A program made the position numbers and the translations under genes. 64,000 nucleotides of DNA. Origin: Ruminococcus bicirculans (ex Wegman et al. 2014) (GTDB lineage Bacteria > Bacillota > Clostridia > Oscillospirales > Ruminococcaceae). Below, piece after piece: positions 26,001 to 35,375 of the stretch (position 1 is its first letter; each line of letters starts with the position of its first letter). The stretch covers positions 1,984,001-2,048,000 of the forward strand of contig NZ_HF545616.1 of NCBI RefSeq assembly GCF_000723465.1, given 5' to 3'. The notes under the pieces are model-generated. The model searched no databases and had not been told where the DNA came from. It was given only the letters and a program-made list of their open reading frames with translations.

Positions 26001-26369
26001 TCAACGCTTTTTTTGTTTTTCAGACAGCTCAATAAGAGTCAAAAGTTCGTTAGTTTTTAACGTATCATAGTCCACTTCATTGTATTCTGGAAGCATGAAA
26101 GTTTCTAGTGTTTCAGTTATTTTTCTAAGCTTTATGATAGTTACATACATATCCTTTATTACTTCTGTTGAAGTATCGTCAAGTTTCTTTATCTCATCTT
26201 TGACAATACTGCGGACAACATCAGGAAGAATATCAGATACAAAGCTGTCACTTGCTTCAACGTATTTTTCAATTATTTTGTTGACCAATTTGTTTCGTGA
26301 CATTTCTTTTTCAGCCGCAATTTTATCGACTTTACTCATCAAATCATTAGACAAACGAATATCTGGCAT
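26001..26369 (-). CDS. Ribbon-helix-helix DNA-binding protein
   Basis: 122 residues. MPDIRLSNDLMSKVDKIAAEKEMSRNKLVNKIIEKYVE is a textbook RHH domain (CopG/Arc class). The remainder is helical and likely oligomerises. Its 3' end is next to the iteron array, so it is the best candidate to bind the 33-bp-spaced repeats. Upstream is a membrane protein gene 16 bases away. Confidence 0.8.
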   Translation of the reverse strand: MPDIRLSNDLMSKVDKIAAEKEMSRNKLVNKIIEKYVEASDSFVSDILPDVVRSIVKDEIKKLDDTSTEVIKDMYVTIIKLRKITETLETFMLPEYNEVDYDTLKTNELLTLIELSEKQKKR

Positions 26370-26385
26370 AAGATTTTACACCACC

Positions 26386-27039
26386 TTATTCAACCTCTTC
26401 ACTCTCAGCCAAGCGAGTGAAATATTCATTTATGTTGCCATATTTTTTTAGAATTTTATCTGTCAGTGCATACTTTTTTATATTGAAATAATCAGGTGCT
26501 ATGTACATAAAAAAGCCTTGCTCATAGGAATATGGATTGAGTTCAAATGAAACCATAGTGTCAACTAAATTGCTCACTTCTCCACCTGTCTGACTATATG
26601 ATTTAAGATATGAGTGCTTATTTTTCTTGAAAGTTATCTGTATTTTCGTATAAGATTTATCGAAAAACTGACACTCGATTATATCTTCATAACGTAATGT
26701 CAATACCTTTTTAGGCGTTGCCCCGACAGAATAATACGTCAGCACCATGTCATTCTCTGTAGCTTGTATCATGAGATTATGAGTGCCTATTTTCTTTGTT
26801 ATCCCTTTAAGAAGTATCACTGTTGCGCATAAAAAAATCACTGCAACAAGTAATAAATATGTGTCGATAAAATTCAGAAACGGCAGACAGTAAAGGACTA
26901 AAAAAGCCATGCTAATGCCAAAGCACACGATAACTTTCTTTCGTGCGCCATTGGTATTTGTTGTTCTTTGCGCTACCATCTCTTTGAAGTTTTCCATGTA
27001 CTCAGGCGCAGGATACTGATAAATATATTCGTCATTCAT
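26386..27039 (-). CDS. Membrane protein with two helices, unknown function
   Basis: 217 residues. Two adjacent transmembrane helices at about 37-56 and 62-80. The soluble part after 95 is beta-rich with an LTLRYEDIIECQFFDK segment resembling bacterial PH-like (YcxB/PH) domains. Lies between the broken Ig-like gene and the RHH gene in the leftward transfer operon. I do not recognise a transfer role. Confidence 0.7.
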   Translation of the reverse strand: MNDEYIYQYPAPEYMENFKEMVAQRTTNTNGARKKVIVCFGISMAFLVLYCLPFLNFIDTYLLLVAVIFLCATVILLKGITKKIGTHNLMIQATENDMVLTYYSVGATPKKVLTLRYEDIIECQFFDKSYTKIQITFKKNKHSYLKSYSQTGGEVSNLVDTMVSFELNPYSYEQGFFMYIAPDYFNIKKYALTDKILKKYGNINEYFTRLAESEEVE

Positions 27040-27437
27040 TGTATTTCTCCTTTAATTTACTGTCACCATACAGCTTGCTGTTATGGCACTGTTGTCTGCA
27101 ACACGGACAGTTATTATAGCCTTTCCACTGCTTATTCCATGCACATTTCCGTTGCTGTCTACCTCCGCAATATCAGGTCTGTTACTTTGCCAAATCACTG
27201 ATTTATTCACAGCATTTGACGGACCTACAACTGCTTTAAGCTGTGCCGTTGAACCTACGTTTATCTTAACATCATTGTACTCATAGATTGTTTCTATCTT
27301 TAAAGAACGTGCTTTTATGACCGCTGTTGTAGTTGTTGCAGGCGGTTGATATATAATGTACCCTAGAAACTGAACACAAAATTGCCAAAACATCGTGACA
27401 GTGGTATAATAAAAGAAAGAAACAGGAGGACACGATA

Positions 27438-27776
27438 ATGGCGAAGAGGAACACATACACACCGGAGTACAAGGCAAAAATCGTAATAGAAATACTGGAG
27501 GGAGAGCAGACGATCAGCGAGATAGCAAGTCGTGAAGGAATCAACGTCAATCAGCTGAAAAATTGGAAAAAGGAATTTCTTGAGAATGCATCCCGTGCCT
27601 TTAATGGTTCAAAATCAGAAAAGGAAGCAAAAAGAGCAGCTGAGAACTCAAAAAAGCGGGAAGAAAAGCTTATGCAGAAAATCGGTCACCTGACAGTTCA
27701 GGTGGACTGGCTCAAAAAAAAATCTGAAGAAGTGCTCGGACCTGACTGGAAGGAAAAGTCTGGTTATGAAGAATGA
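27438..27776 (+). CDS. IS3-family transposase OrfA
   Basis: 112 residues, helix-turn-helix RNTYTPEYKAKIVIEILEGE followed by a leucine-zipper-like helix. Ribosome site AGGAGGACACGATA. Overlaps orfB by 11 bases. orfB is in the +1 frame, not the -1 frame usual for programmed frameshifting in IS3 elements, so orfB is probably translated by reinitiation from its own ATG. Confidence 0.9.
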   Translation: MAKRNTYTPEYKAKIVIEILEGEQTISEIASREGINVNQLKNWKKEFLENASRAFNGSKSEKEAKRAAENSKKREEKLMQKIGHLTVQVDWLKKKSEEVLGPDWKEKSGYEE

Positions 27777-28599
27777 TAGGCTGAACATTAAGGAACAGTG
27801 TGAACTGCTTGAAATCAACCGCACTTCGATGTACTATCAGCCTGTTGAACCGGCAGAAAAAGCCTTGGAGCGTGAGGAATACATCAAATCACGTATTGAC
27901 TACTGGCACACAAAATTCTGCTACATTGGTCATCGGAAAATCAAAGAAAAGCTTGTACAGGAAGACGGGATTGCAATCGGCAGAAAGCTTGTCAGACGTT
28001 ATATGGCGGAAATGAATATCTGTCCGGTTTATCCGAAATCCAATCTTTCAAAGCCCGGAAAGAACAGTTTAAAATTTCCGTATCTGCTGAAAAATCTAAA
28101 AATTGACCGACCAAATCAGGTATGGTCAATTGACATCACCTATATCAAAATGGGGCGTAGCCATATGTATCTGACAGCGATTATTGATTGGTACAGCCGT
28201 TTTATCGTGGGCTATGAATTGTCTGATACGCTGGATACTGCACCGGTTTTAGCAGCAGTCACAAATGCCATGGAACAATACGGCAATCCTGAAATTATCA
28301 ATTCTGATCAGGGCAGCCAGTTTACAAGCAATGACTATATTGAATTTCTGAAAGCGAAGAATATCCGCCAGAGTATGGACGGAAAAGCTAGATGGGTGGA
28401 TAATGTGGTAATTGAACGCTGGTTTCGCAGCTTGAAAACGGAGTTGATTTATATCAATGAATACAGCAATCCCAGAGAGCTGCGCCAGCAGATTGGTAGT
28501 TACATCAAGGATTACAACAACGAAAGACCCCATCAGGCGCTTGGCTACAAGTTGCCTGTGCAGGTTTACCAAGCCAAGTCTGTATGCAATGCTGCATAA
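27766..28599 (+). CDS. IS3-family transposase OrfB (DDE)
   Basis: 277 residues. HTH_21-like N-terminus (INRTSMYYQP), then the rve catalytic domain with Asp in WSIDITYIKM (near 121), Asp in INSDQGSQFTS (near 182) and Glu in NVVIERWFRSLKTE (near 218), spacing DDE(35). Intact, so the element may still move. Confidence 0.93.
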   Translation: MKNDRLNIKEQCELLEINRTSMYYQPVEPAEKALEREEYIKSRIDYWHTKFCYIGHRKIKEKLVQEDGIAIGRKLVRRYMAEMNICPVYPKSNLSKPGKNSLKFPYLLKNLKIDRPNQVWSIDITYIKMGRSHMYLTAIIDWYSRFIVGYELSDTLDTAPVLAAVTNAMEQYGNPEIINSDQGSQFTSNDYIEFLKAKNIRQSMDGKARWVDNVVIERWFRSLKTELIYINEYSNPRELRQQIGSYIKDYNNERPHQALGYKLPVQVYQAKSVCNAA

Positions 28600-29637
28600 A
28601 TTTTGCTTACGTTTTTTGGATGGCTATACAAAGTTTTCGCTGTCACGATAATTTTTTTCATTTGTGTCTTGACAAGGGGGACATTATAATATGGTGGCTC
28701 TGTCTGTGCAGGCTCATCATGATAGTATGGCTGTGTTTCAGTATATGTATTGTCATTATGATAGTTATCGTTACCGCCACTTGGCTGTGCTTGTGTATCC
28801 TGCCAATCGTGATTATCTTGTGGATTTACGTCAACTTTTTTAGTCGATGTCACTGTAGATGTTGTGACCTTTTCAGTTTTCTTTTTGTCAGACTTGCTCT
28901 CTGATATACTATCTGTGGTTGATGAACTTTCACTGCGCTTATCCTCTTTTTTATCATTTTTCAAATCTGATTTAATATCCTTTTTGGCTTCTGTAGTTGT
29001 AATTTTTTCAGATGTACTATCTGTCTGTTCTTCAATAACAATGCTCATATCGTCCTGATTATCGTCCTTGCTGTCTATCACTCTGACGTCCTTTTTGTCA
29101 AACATAAAATACTGTTCTTTGACTATCTCATCATGGTGTTGCCCCTTTATTACATCACCAAATTCGTCAACTGTGTCAGGCTCGTCATAGGCAGCGATCG
29201 TACACTTTAACTCAATGTAGACGTAGTCATATCCCGAAGGAATATCGGATACTGTTATTATCTCTGTAAAGTCATTTTTCTGTGAAACAGTATACTTTTT
29301 CAGCATATCTTCTGTATGATATTTGCCATTGTCATCATAGTATCTCAGCGTGTAGTTGCTTATCTCAGGCTTTGAACTTATGCTCCCTGAATAGTTGCTT
29401 TCCTCTTTTGCCGACAATGCAAAGTAAAGCTCTTTTTTATCTTTAAGATACGTTGCATTTGATATTTTTATATGATAACTACCCATTGCAACTATGCTGT
29501 TGTAGTCTACAGTATGGCGCACATAGCTCATAGATTGCACCATAGGTATGATTATAATAACTGCCATAATAGCTATTGAAATGCTCAGAAATGCTATATA
29601 AATGGCGTTGTTTCGCTTAATCTTATCCATACTGTAC

Positions 29638-32379
29638 TCACCACTTTCTCACGTTGTACTTGTCACCAAAACGCTTTGCAAGGTTCTTTACAAGCCTATT
29701 GACTGTCACATAAAGATACTCACTGTCTGTTATTTTGAAACCAAAATATTCAATGACTTCCCTTGTAAATGTTTCAATAAATTCCTGTGTTTTTTGCTCA
29801 GAACGATACATTTCATTAGCAAGATTTTGAGGATTCCAATTAAGAAGATACATACGATTGAATATGCTGTCTACTATCTCATCCCTGTCCTGAGAGTTTC
29901 CTATGTACATCAAATCGCACTCTGTAGCGGCGTTCTTACAGTGTATCTTATTCTTGCCTGATCCTAGTGACAACAGCATTTCTCCTGCCTCAAAATTGTC
30001 CGTTGCATATAACTCAGACATAGTAAACTGACCGAAAATGTTATGTAAAATTTCGATACTGTCAGAAGATTGCTTAAGTAAGAATTTATACTGAACGAGC
30101 TGAAATATCTTCTTAACTGTATCCACACTTTCACCAGTATCGGACGGCATAAAGTCAAGTATCGACTGCGTTGCATACCAAAGTCCTGCGTCATATTTTC
30201 TTGAACGGCGTTCAAGCTTTAAGATAAAATCAGTACACAAAGTATTCTTGGTATTAATGAAACGATGAGCTTCATCGATAAGACAAATAACTCTGCGGCG
30301 GTCTAGAAGATTGACAAGGTTATTGTTATGAGCAACATTCTTGCAAACCTCTGACCACATCAACGAGAGTATATTGAAAAGCTGTGCGTTATACACATTC
30401 TCGTCCATTTCCGACAATGCTTTCACATTAAATACTATAAGATTTGAATTGTTTATCTCAATGTTTGTATGCGAATCAAACATTGTTCCATATGCACCCG
30501 AAACAGATAATTCTTTCACATACATAAGCAGTGTTTTATACAAAGTTATCTCATCTGCTGAGAGCGTTCCCGAAGATATCTTTGATGTTATAACATCAAG
30601 AACGTCAGAAAAAGTCGGAAAGTTTTGAGGCGCAAGAGCGTTTACGTCAGTGTACTTTGTTATACCCTTTTTTTGATAAGTTTCAACAAGGACAGTTCTG
30701 AAAGCTGTCATAACATCATAGGTCATTGTCGGAACGTATTGATACATAAAAGTGCATATTCGTGATATTTCAGATATGAAATTCGTTTCGATAGCACTTT
30801 CTTTGGAGAGGAGCTGTTGCTGTGTATCATCATCGTTTTCTTCTTCATCAAGCTTGTTTTCACTTTGCCAATCGATAACTGTCCTTATCTGCAGAGGGTT
30901 TATAAAGGCACGTCTATCCATTGTAATGACCTGACCGTCATACATCATAGCAAGGTCCTTATACTCACCCTCAATATCAATAGCGAAAACCTTGTTGCCG
31001 ATTATAAGCTGATTTTGCACCATTAACTTAAGCGTTACAGACTTACCACCGCCCTTTACTCCACAAAGTATCATATCATATGACGAGCGGTATCTGTTAC
31101 GCAGAAACGAGTCAAGAAAGACAAGTCCGTTTGTCTGCGTGTAGCCCATAAACAATCCATTATCATCAATGTGTTCCTGATAATAAAACGGAAATTCTTT
31201 GGCGTATGTATCATAGATAGGCATTGGCGTTTGAATATTATTGCCCTCAACAATAAGTCTTGTAAACTCGGTAAACATCTGATTTTCAGGGACGTAAGAA
31301 CGTAGTCCATTGTTTGTAGCCAACTCTTTCTGCACTACTGCAACACGCTTTTTCAATGCTGACAGGTCTTTATTGAAGATATAAAAACGCAGTGTCATAT
31401 ACACCATGTTTTCAGCACCATTCACTACTGAATTATATATCTCTTGTATCTTTGCAAGTTCTGTCTGAGTATCAATGTTATCAGCCATGCCGAGCCTAAT
31501 TGCCCAACGAGAGTTAAGCTCGTCCATTGATTGCTTCAACTGTTCCTGAACATCATCACGAGCAGCGGTACACACGTCCCACATAGATACTATGTCACTA
31601 TATTTCTGTGATACAAGCCGTGTTAAAGCAAGTGGAGCAAGCAATGCAGGAAAACTTTTTATGACAACTGATGTCACATATGTGTTGTTCACCTTAAAAT
31701 AATTCTGACCGAATTTTACTGTGTCGGGCAGAACATAAGCATTGATATTTTGATAATCAATATCACGATTTTCACAGTCCGAAAAGCTTAAAAGCGTTCT
31801 CATAAAGCTTATTGTTGTGTCAAAACTGCACAGAGCCATAGATGTATCAGAAAACGCATTGCAGTATTGCTCTACCGCTGCATAAAGCGTATCAATATCG
31901 TTTGCATAAACAAACATATATGCAAGATTACTGCGGTGAGTCCTCTCCAGATCATCTATTTGTCGGAGCTTCTTATCGAGCATTGCCCTTGTAAATGGGT
32001 GCTGTGTTTGCAATTTTTTGTATTCCAAGAACTCACGCTGCCTTGAAAGGTCAGGTTTTTTGTGGCTGAAAATATATTTATGTGGCAAGTCCAAAAGCTG
32101 AGTTGCACTACCGAAAGCATTAAACGCTGATATTTTATCGTCATTGGAATAGTGCATGATATCAATGCCGTAAATAGCCACAACAGACATATACTTTCCA
32201 ATATTATTATGCTTTAACCTGAACACATAGTTAGCCGCAAGATTTGTCCTTCCACCGCCAACTGTTGCTAGATCCTGCTCTGTCAAGCGGAATGAATTGA
32301 AATTTAAGTATGTACAAAGGCAATTCTTTGCATTCATTTTTACACGCTTATTTTTCCTTTTTTCTTTTCTTAGCTTCAC
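29638..32379 (-). CDS. VirB4/TraE-type conjugation ATPase
   Basis: 913 residues from the GTG at 32379 behind AAGGAGGAGG; an ATG 14 codons later is an alternative. N-terminal CagE/TrbE-like region, then Walker A GVKGGGKSVTLK (near 443), IDIEGEY motif (near 468) and Walker B RVICLIDEAHRF (near 702). Drives pilus or substrate transport of the type IV system. Overlaps the PrgI-like gene by 32 bases. Confidence 0.93.
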   Translation of the reverse strand: MKLRKEKRKNKRVKMNAKNCLCTYLNFNSFRLTEQDLATVGGGRTNLAANYVFRLKHNNIGKYMSVVAIYGIDIMHYSNDDKISAFNAFGSATQLLDLPHKYIFSHKKPDLSRQREFLEYKKLQTQHPFTRAMLDKKLRQIDDLERTHRSNLAYMFVYANDIDTLYAAVEQYCNAFSDTSMALCSFDTTISFMRTLLSFSDCENRDIDYQNINAYVLPDTVKFGQNYFKVNNTYVTSVVIKSFPALLAPLALTRLVSQKYSDIVSMWDVCTAARDDVQEQLKQSMDELNSRWAIRLGMADNIDTQTELAKIQEIYNSVVNGAENMVYMTLRFYIFNKDLSALKKRVAVVQKELATNNGLRSYVPENQMFTEFTRLIVEGNNIQTPMPIYDTYAKEFPFYYQEHIDDNGLFMGYTQTNGLVFLDSFLRNRYRSSYDMILCGVKGGGKSVTLKLMVQNQLIIGNKVFAIDIEGEYKDLAMMYDGQVITMDRRAFINPLQIRTVIDWQSENKLDEEENDDDTQQQLLSKESAIETNFISEISRICTFMYQYVPTMTYDVMTAFRTVLVETYQKKGITKYTDVNALAPQNFPTFSDVLDVITSKISSGTLSADEITLYKTLLMYVKELSVSGAYGTMFDSHTNIEINNSNLIVFNVKALSEMDENVYNAQLFNILSLMWSEVCKNVAHNNNLVNLLDRRRVICLIDEAHRFINTKNTLCTDFILKLERRSRKYDAGLWYATQSILDFMPSDTGESVDTVKKIFQLVQYKFLLKQSSDSIEILHNIFGQFTMSELYATDNFEAGEMLLSLGSGKNKIHCKNAATECDLMYIGNSQDRDEIVDSIFNRMYLLNWNPQNLANEMYRSEQKTQEFIETFTREVIEYFGFKITDSEYLYVTVNRLVKNLAKRFGDKYNVRKW

Positions 32380-32710
32380 GCTTGTCCTCCTCCTTTTTCA
32401 GATAATCAGCACAATCCACATTTCCTGAGCCGTAGTATGTTTTTTTCTGAGCAAAAAACCTCAGAAAGTCGAGCAAGCTTCCTCCAAAGCTCTTGCGAGG
32501 GTCTGAGGGAGAGCCTGCCGTACATATCATAAATATGACTAAACAGAACACCACAAATACATATCTCAACGAGCCAAACGCCATTCCTATGACCATTGAA
32601 GAAAAGAAAACAGCTATTATGCCCAAAAAGCGATACTTTGTCAGATATTTTGTCAACATGACCTTTGATTTTGTGGTTTTCGGTACTAAGCCTGCCCTAA
32701 TATCATTCAT
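32348..32710 (-). CDS. PrgI/VirB3-like membrane protein
   Basis: 120 residues. Two close membrane helices (about 28-46 and 48-66) followed by a basic cytosolic tail rich in KKEEDKREAKK. PrgI-family proteins precede virB4 in Gram-positive ICEs and are VirB3 counterparts; the size, topology and position fit. Confidence 0.8.
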   Translation of the reverse strand: MNDIRAGLVPKTTKSKVMLTKYLTKYRFLGIIAVFFSSMVIGMAFGSLRYVFVVFCLVIFMICTAGSPSDPRKSFGGSLLDFLRFFAQKKTYYGSGNVDCADYLKKEEDKREAKKRKKEK

Positions 32711-32762
32711 TTACTCTTCCCCTTTCTAAGTTACAAAGGGCAAGCATTACGCCTGCCCCGAT

Positions 32763-35375
32763 TTATTTTCTTTTATTTTCATCACGCATTGCTTTCTCAG
32801 CAAATGTAGGTTGTGTTTTTTCTGTTGCCATAGCTGTATCTGCATAGCTCGTTGTATTGCTCTCTGCATGATACTGTCTATCTGCAAATGTTTGAGCATT
32901 ATAGCTACCTGAATTAACAGCTTGTGCTGATGAAGCACTTGTATCCGTGCCAAAGCTTCCACCCGAAGTGCTAATGCTAGGTGGTGTAACTGCACTAGCT
33001 GTCTGTGAGCCATCCATGCCTGCGTTAGTGCTGTCCGAGCCAAAAGAGCCTTGCGCCACAGCATTTTCAGATGAACTATTATCGATGTTTGACGAAAATT
33101 CACCACTTTCACCTTGCTCACCCTGTTTGCCATTTTCACCTTGCAAGCCGTCTTTACCATTAAGTCCGTCTATTCCGTTTGTGCCGTCTTTTCCGTCCTT
33201 GCCACTTGTACCAACGCCAAGTTTTTCACCCATTCCCATTGCCTTGCCTGATAAATTCTGTCCTGCACTTTTAGCCACTTCTCCGATAGGTTTATTAGCA
33301 ACTTCTCCTGCTTTACCGCCTACGGCTGTGCCATTAGCAGCTGCGCCCATAACGCCATTATTACTTCCAAAGCCGCCTACCATACCGCTGACACCGCCTG
33401 CGACAGCTCCGCCAACAGCACCGACAGCACCACGCATTCCTTTTTCGGCTTTATTGTCACTGTTTCTAGCATTAGCCATTGACGCTTTCGCACCACTAAT
33501 ACCACCTGAGATAGCTCCTCCGATACCGCCTGCAACTGTGCCACCCGCTTTTGAAATTCCTTTGCCTGCTATATGACCTAGAGTGTGTCCTGCACCTGAA
33601 GCTATCTGTCCTGCGGAACGCAGACCCATAATAGTTGATACGCCCGACTTAACGCCTGCGTCAATGCCAAGAAGATGTACCACGAGGTCAGGTCCGTCAA
33701 TTACAAATTTACAGCCTGCAACTGTTATGAAAATAACAGCTATAGGGTTTGATAGCAATGATGAGTCCTGAATTTCAGTAAGTATCAGGATATATAAACG
33801 CAAATCTAGTACAACTATTATCACAGACAGAAAGCAATTAAGCAAATTCAGTATGACCTTTTTTAGCCGTCCTGCGCCACCCATATCTGTTGCCACAACT
33901 ATTGGTGCTACTATCTGTGCAAACATTATGTCGTACAACAAGGACGCAAGTTTCAGTCCTGCAAAGATAAGACACACTGCCGTTATTACAAGCATGAATA
34001 GCCCCCATAGAAAATTCACACGATAGAAGTGATTTTTTTCCGTTAAGTGACCGACAGAAACATATTGCCACATTTTATCAAACTGTGCTGACATATCTCC
34101 GTCACTAAAATCGGACGCTTCTTTTAATTGTTCAAAACTACCGCCACTATGATGTTCAAATCCATTATCCGCAAAATCTTCAATATTGGAAATATTAAGT
34201 ATTTGAATTGCACTCATTGTGTTTCCGTAGAAGTCTAACTCTCTAAATGCGCCTTTACTCAACCTGTTTATAGCTTCCTCAAAAGTATCGGAGTCTTGGC
34301 AATACATTATCATGGAAGCCACTTGACTAGCTTGTATATTTATGCCACGATTTTGAAGTTCGTGGGCAGCATTTTCCGCTGCTTCACGAATTAAGTAACA
34401 TTCAAATGAAGCTTGATAATATGGAGCTTGTGAGGTTATAACGTAATAATCTGTTGAATGTCTGTTATCTCCCTCTCCTCGTGTTATTGTTATTTTATAT
34501 GCGTTATCATCATCTTCTTCCGTATCAGAATTGTCTTGTACTCCAGCGTTAGCCTGCGCCCATGCGACACGCTGTTGCCAAAAAGCATAGTCATCGACAA
34601 GGTCTAACAGTTCAAGTTTATGCTCAAAGGTCAAATCATCAAATCTGTATGTAGGAGTCACATCATAATGGTCTGCTGTTGTAACTGTCCTATATTGCGT
34701 TTTTGAAGGATCTAAACCTAGATTAATATTCATTGAGTACACAGTGTTAGGATTTACACCAAATGACGATACTTGACTTTGTTTTACCAATTTATTTTGA
34801 TTTATGCTGCTATTCACGTTGTAAATATTGCTTGCGAGAATATACTCACCTATCGTCCTATTTGTTGCAGTATCTTTTGTTGTATTATCCTTTGCAAACT
34901 GCACACCCACAGTTTTAAGGTCACTAAATGATGAAACGAGTATCGGCAATGCGATAAGGAAAAACAGTGACGTCAAGATATTTCGTACATAGTCTGTTAT
35001 GTGTATCTTATCTGCATTGACGATGATAAGTATTCCTATAAGCACCACTGTCATTCCTGCCAACGCCCACGCTATAGGGTATATAATAGTATCTATGTTA
35101 AATACGTCTTTTATAACGTTGTAAAGATTAAAATTCAGCACCTGATCCACAGCTTCTGAAATGTAATCCACAACATATGCAAGCCATTTCAGCAACGTAT
35201 ACTCAACATTCTGTACCATTTCTCCGTGCCAAGTTTTCTTGACGATTATCTCCTGCACTTCAGGCAGAAGTGTACGAGGGTCAGCCGCAAATGCAAGTAT
35301 GCTCAATGACATTGTGCTTATAAGCAGTGTTATGAATACAGAAAACGCATATTTTTTCGTTTTTGATACTCTCAT
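32763..35375 (-). CDS. VirB6-like polytopic membrane protein with collagen-like tract
   Basis: 870 residues. N-terminal signal/anchor (1-30), a helix near 102-122 and 132-150, a large extracellular domain (160-450), then four or five membrane helices (about 455-560), the VirB6/TrbL core. The C-terminal 280 residues are Gly/Ala/Ser-rich and contain 11 uninterrupted Gly-X-Y triplets (GKDGKDGTNGID... at 33203-33099), which is unusual for a conjugation channel protein. Start overlaps the upstream stop (TAATG). Confidence 0.85.
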   Translation of the reverse strand: MRVSKTKKYAFSVFITLLISTMSLSILAFAADPRTLLPEVQEIIVKKTWHGEMVQNVEYTLLKWLAYVVDYISEAVDQVLNFNLYNVIKDVFNIDTIIYPIAWALAGMTVVLIGILIIVNADKIHITDYVRNILTSLFFLIALPILVSSFSDLKTVGVQFAKDNTTKDTATNRTIGEYILASNIYNVNSSINQNKLVKQSQVSSFGVNPNTVYSMNINLGLDPSKTQYRTVTTADHYDVTPTYRFDDLTFEHKLELLDLVDDYAFWQQRVAWAQANAGVQDNSDTEEDDDNAYKITITRGEGDNRHSTDYYVITSQAPYYQASFECYLIREAAENAAHELQNRGINIQASQVASMIMYCQDSDTFEEAINRLSKGAFRELDFYGNTMSAIQILNISNIEDFADNGFEHHSGGSFEQLKEASDFSDGDMSAQFDKMWQYVSVGHLTEKNHFYRVNFLWGLFMLVITAVCLIFAGLKLASLLYDIMFAQIVAPIVVATDMGGAGRLKKVILNLLNCFLSVIIVVLDLRLYILILTEIQDSSLLSNPIAVIFITVAGCKFVIDGPDLVVHLLGIDAGVKSGVSTIMGLRSAGQIASGAGHTLGHIAGKGISKAGGTVAGGIGGAISGGISGAKASMANARNSDNKAEKGMRGAVGAVGGAVAGGVSGMVGGFGSNNGVMGAAANGTAVGGKAGEVANKPIGEVAKSAGQNLSGKAMGMGEKLGVGTSGKDGKDGTNGIDGLNGKDGLQGENGKQGEQGESGEFSSNIDNSSSENAVAQGSFGSDSTNAGMDGSQTASAVTPPSISTSGGSFGTDTSASSAQAVNSGSYNAQTFADRQYHAESNTTSYADTAMATEKTQPTFAEKAMRDENKRK

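Larger units (their letters stand above)
27357..28683 (+). mobile_element. IS3-family insertion sequence
   Basis: About 1327 bp with imperfect terminal repeats: left TGTACCC...ACACAAA, right (complement) TGTCCCC...ACACAAA. Two overlapping transposase frames. Flanks are TA-rich; a TATA duplication is possible if the ends are taken one base further out, but removing only TA would restore the host frame, so the exact duplication is unclear. Confidence 0.85.
27052..29630 (-). pseudogene. Membrane-anchored Ig-like (Big_2) protein gene split by an IS
   Basis: The N-terminal part (29630 to about 28684) encodes a start-proximal membrane helix, an extracytoplasmic beta-rich domain and a Ser/Thr/Lys-rich linker ending QTEPPYY. 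The C-terminal part (about 27356 to 27052) encodes PATTTTAVIKARS and a Big_2 Ig-like domain (VGSTAQLKAVV ... AIITVRVADNSAI). The IS3-family element at 27357-28683 separates them. The present N-terminal frame reads into the IS and stops. Original product about 410 residues, between virB4 and the relaxosome genes, probably a cell-wall spanning part of the conjugation apparatus. Confidence 0.85.

Noticed and set aside
27714-27722. A-run in orfA as a -1 programmed frameshift site
   Set aside because: orfB is in the +1 frame relative to orfA and has its own ATG, so a -1 slip would not produce a fusion.
32947-33576. 209-codon Pro-rich plus-strand frame opposite the VirB6-like tail
   Set aside because: It is the complement of Gly/Ala/Ser codons in the collagen-like and low-complexity region; no start signals.
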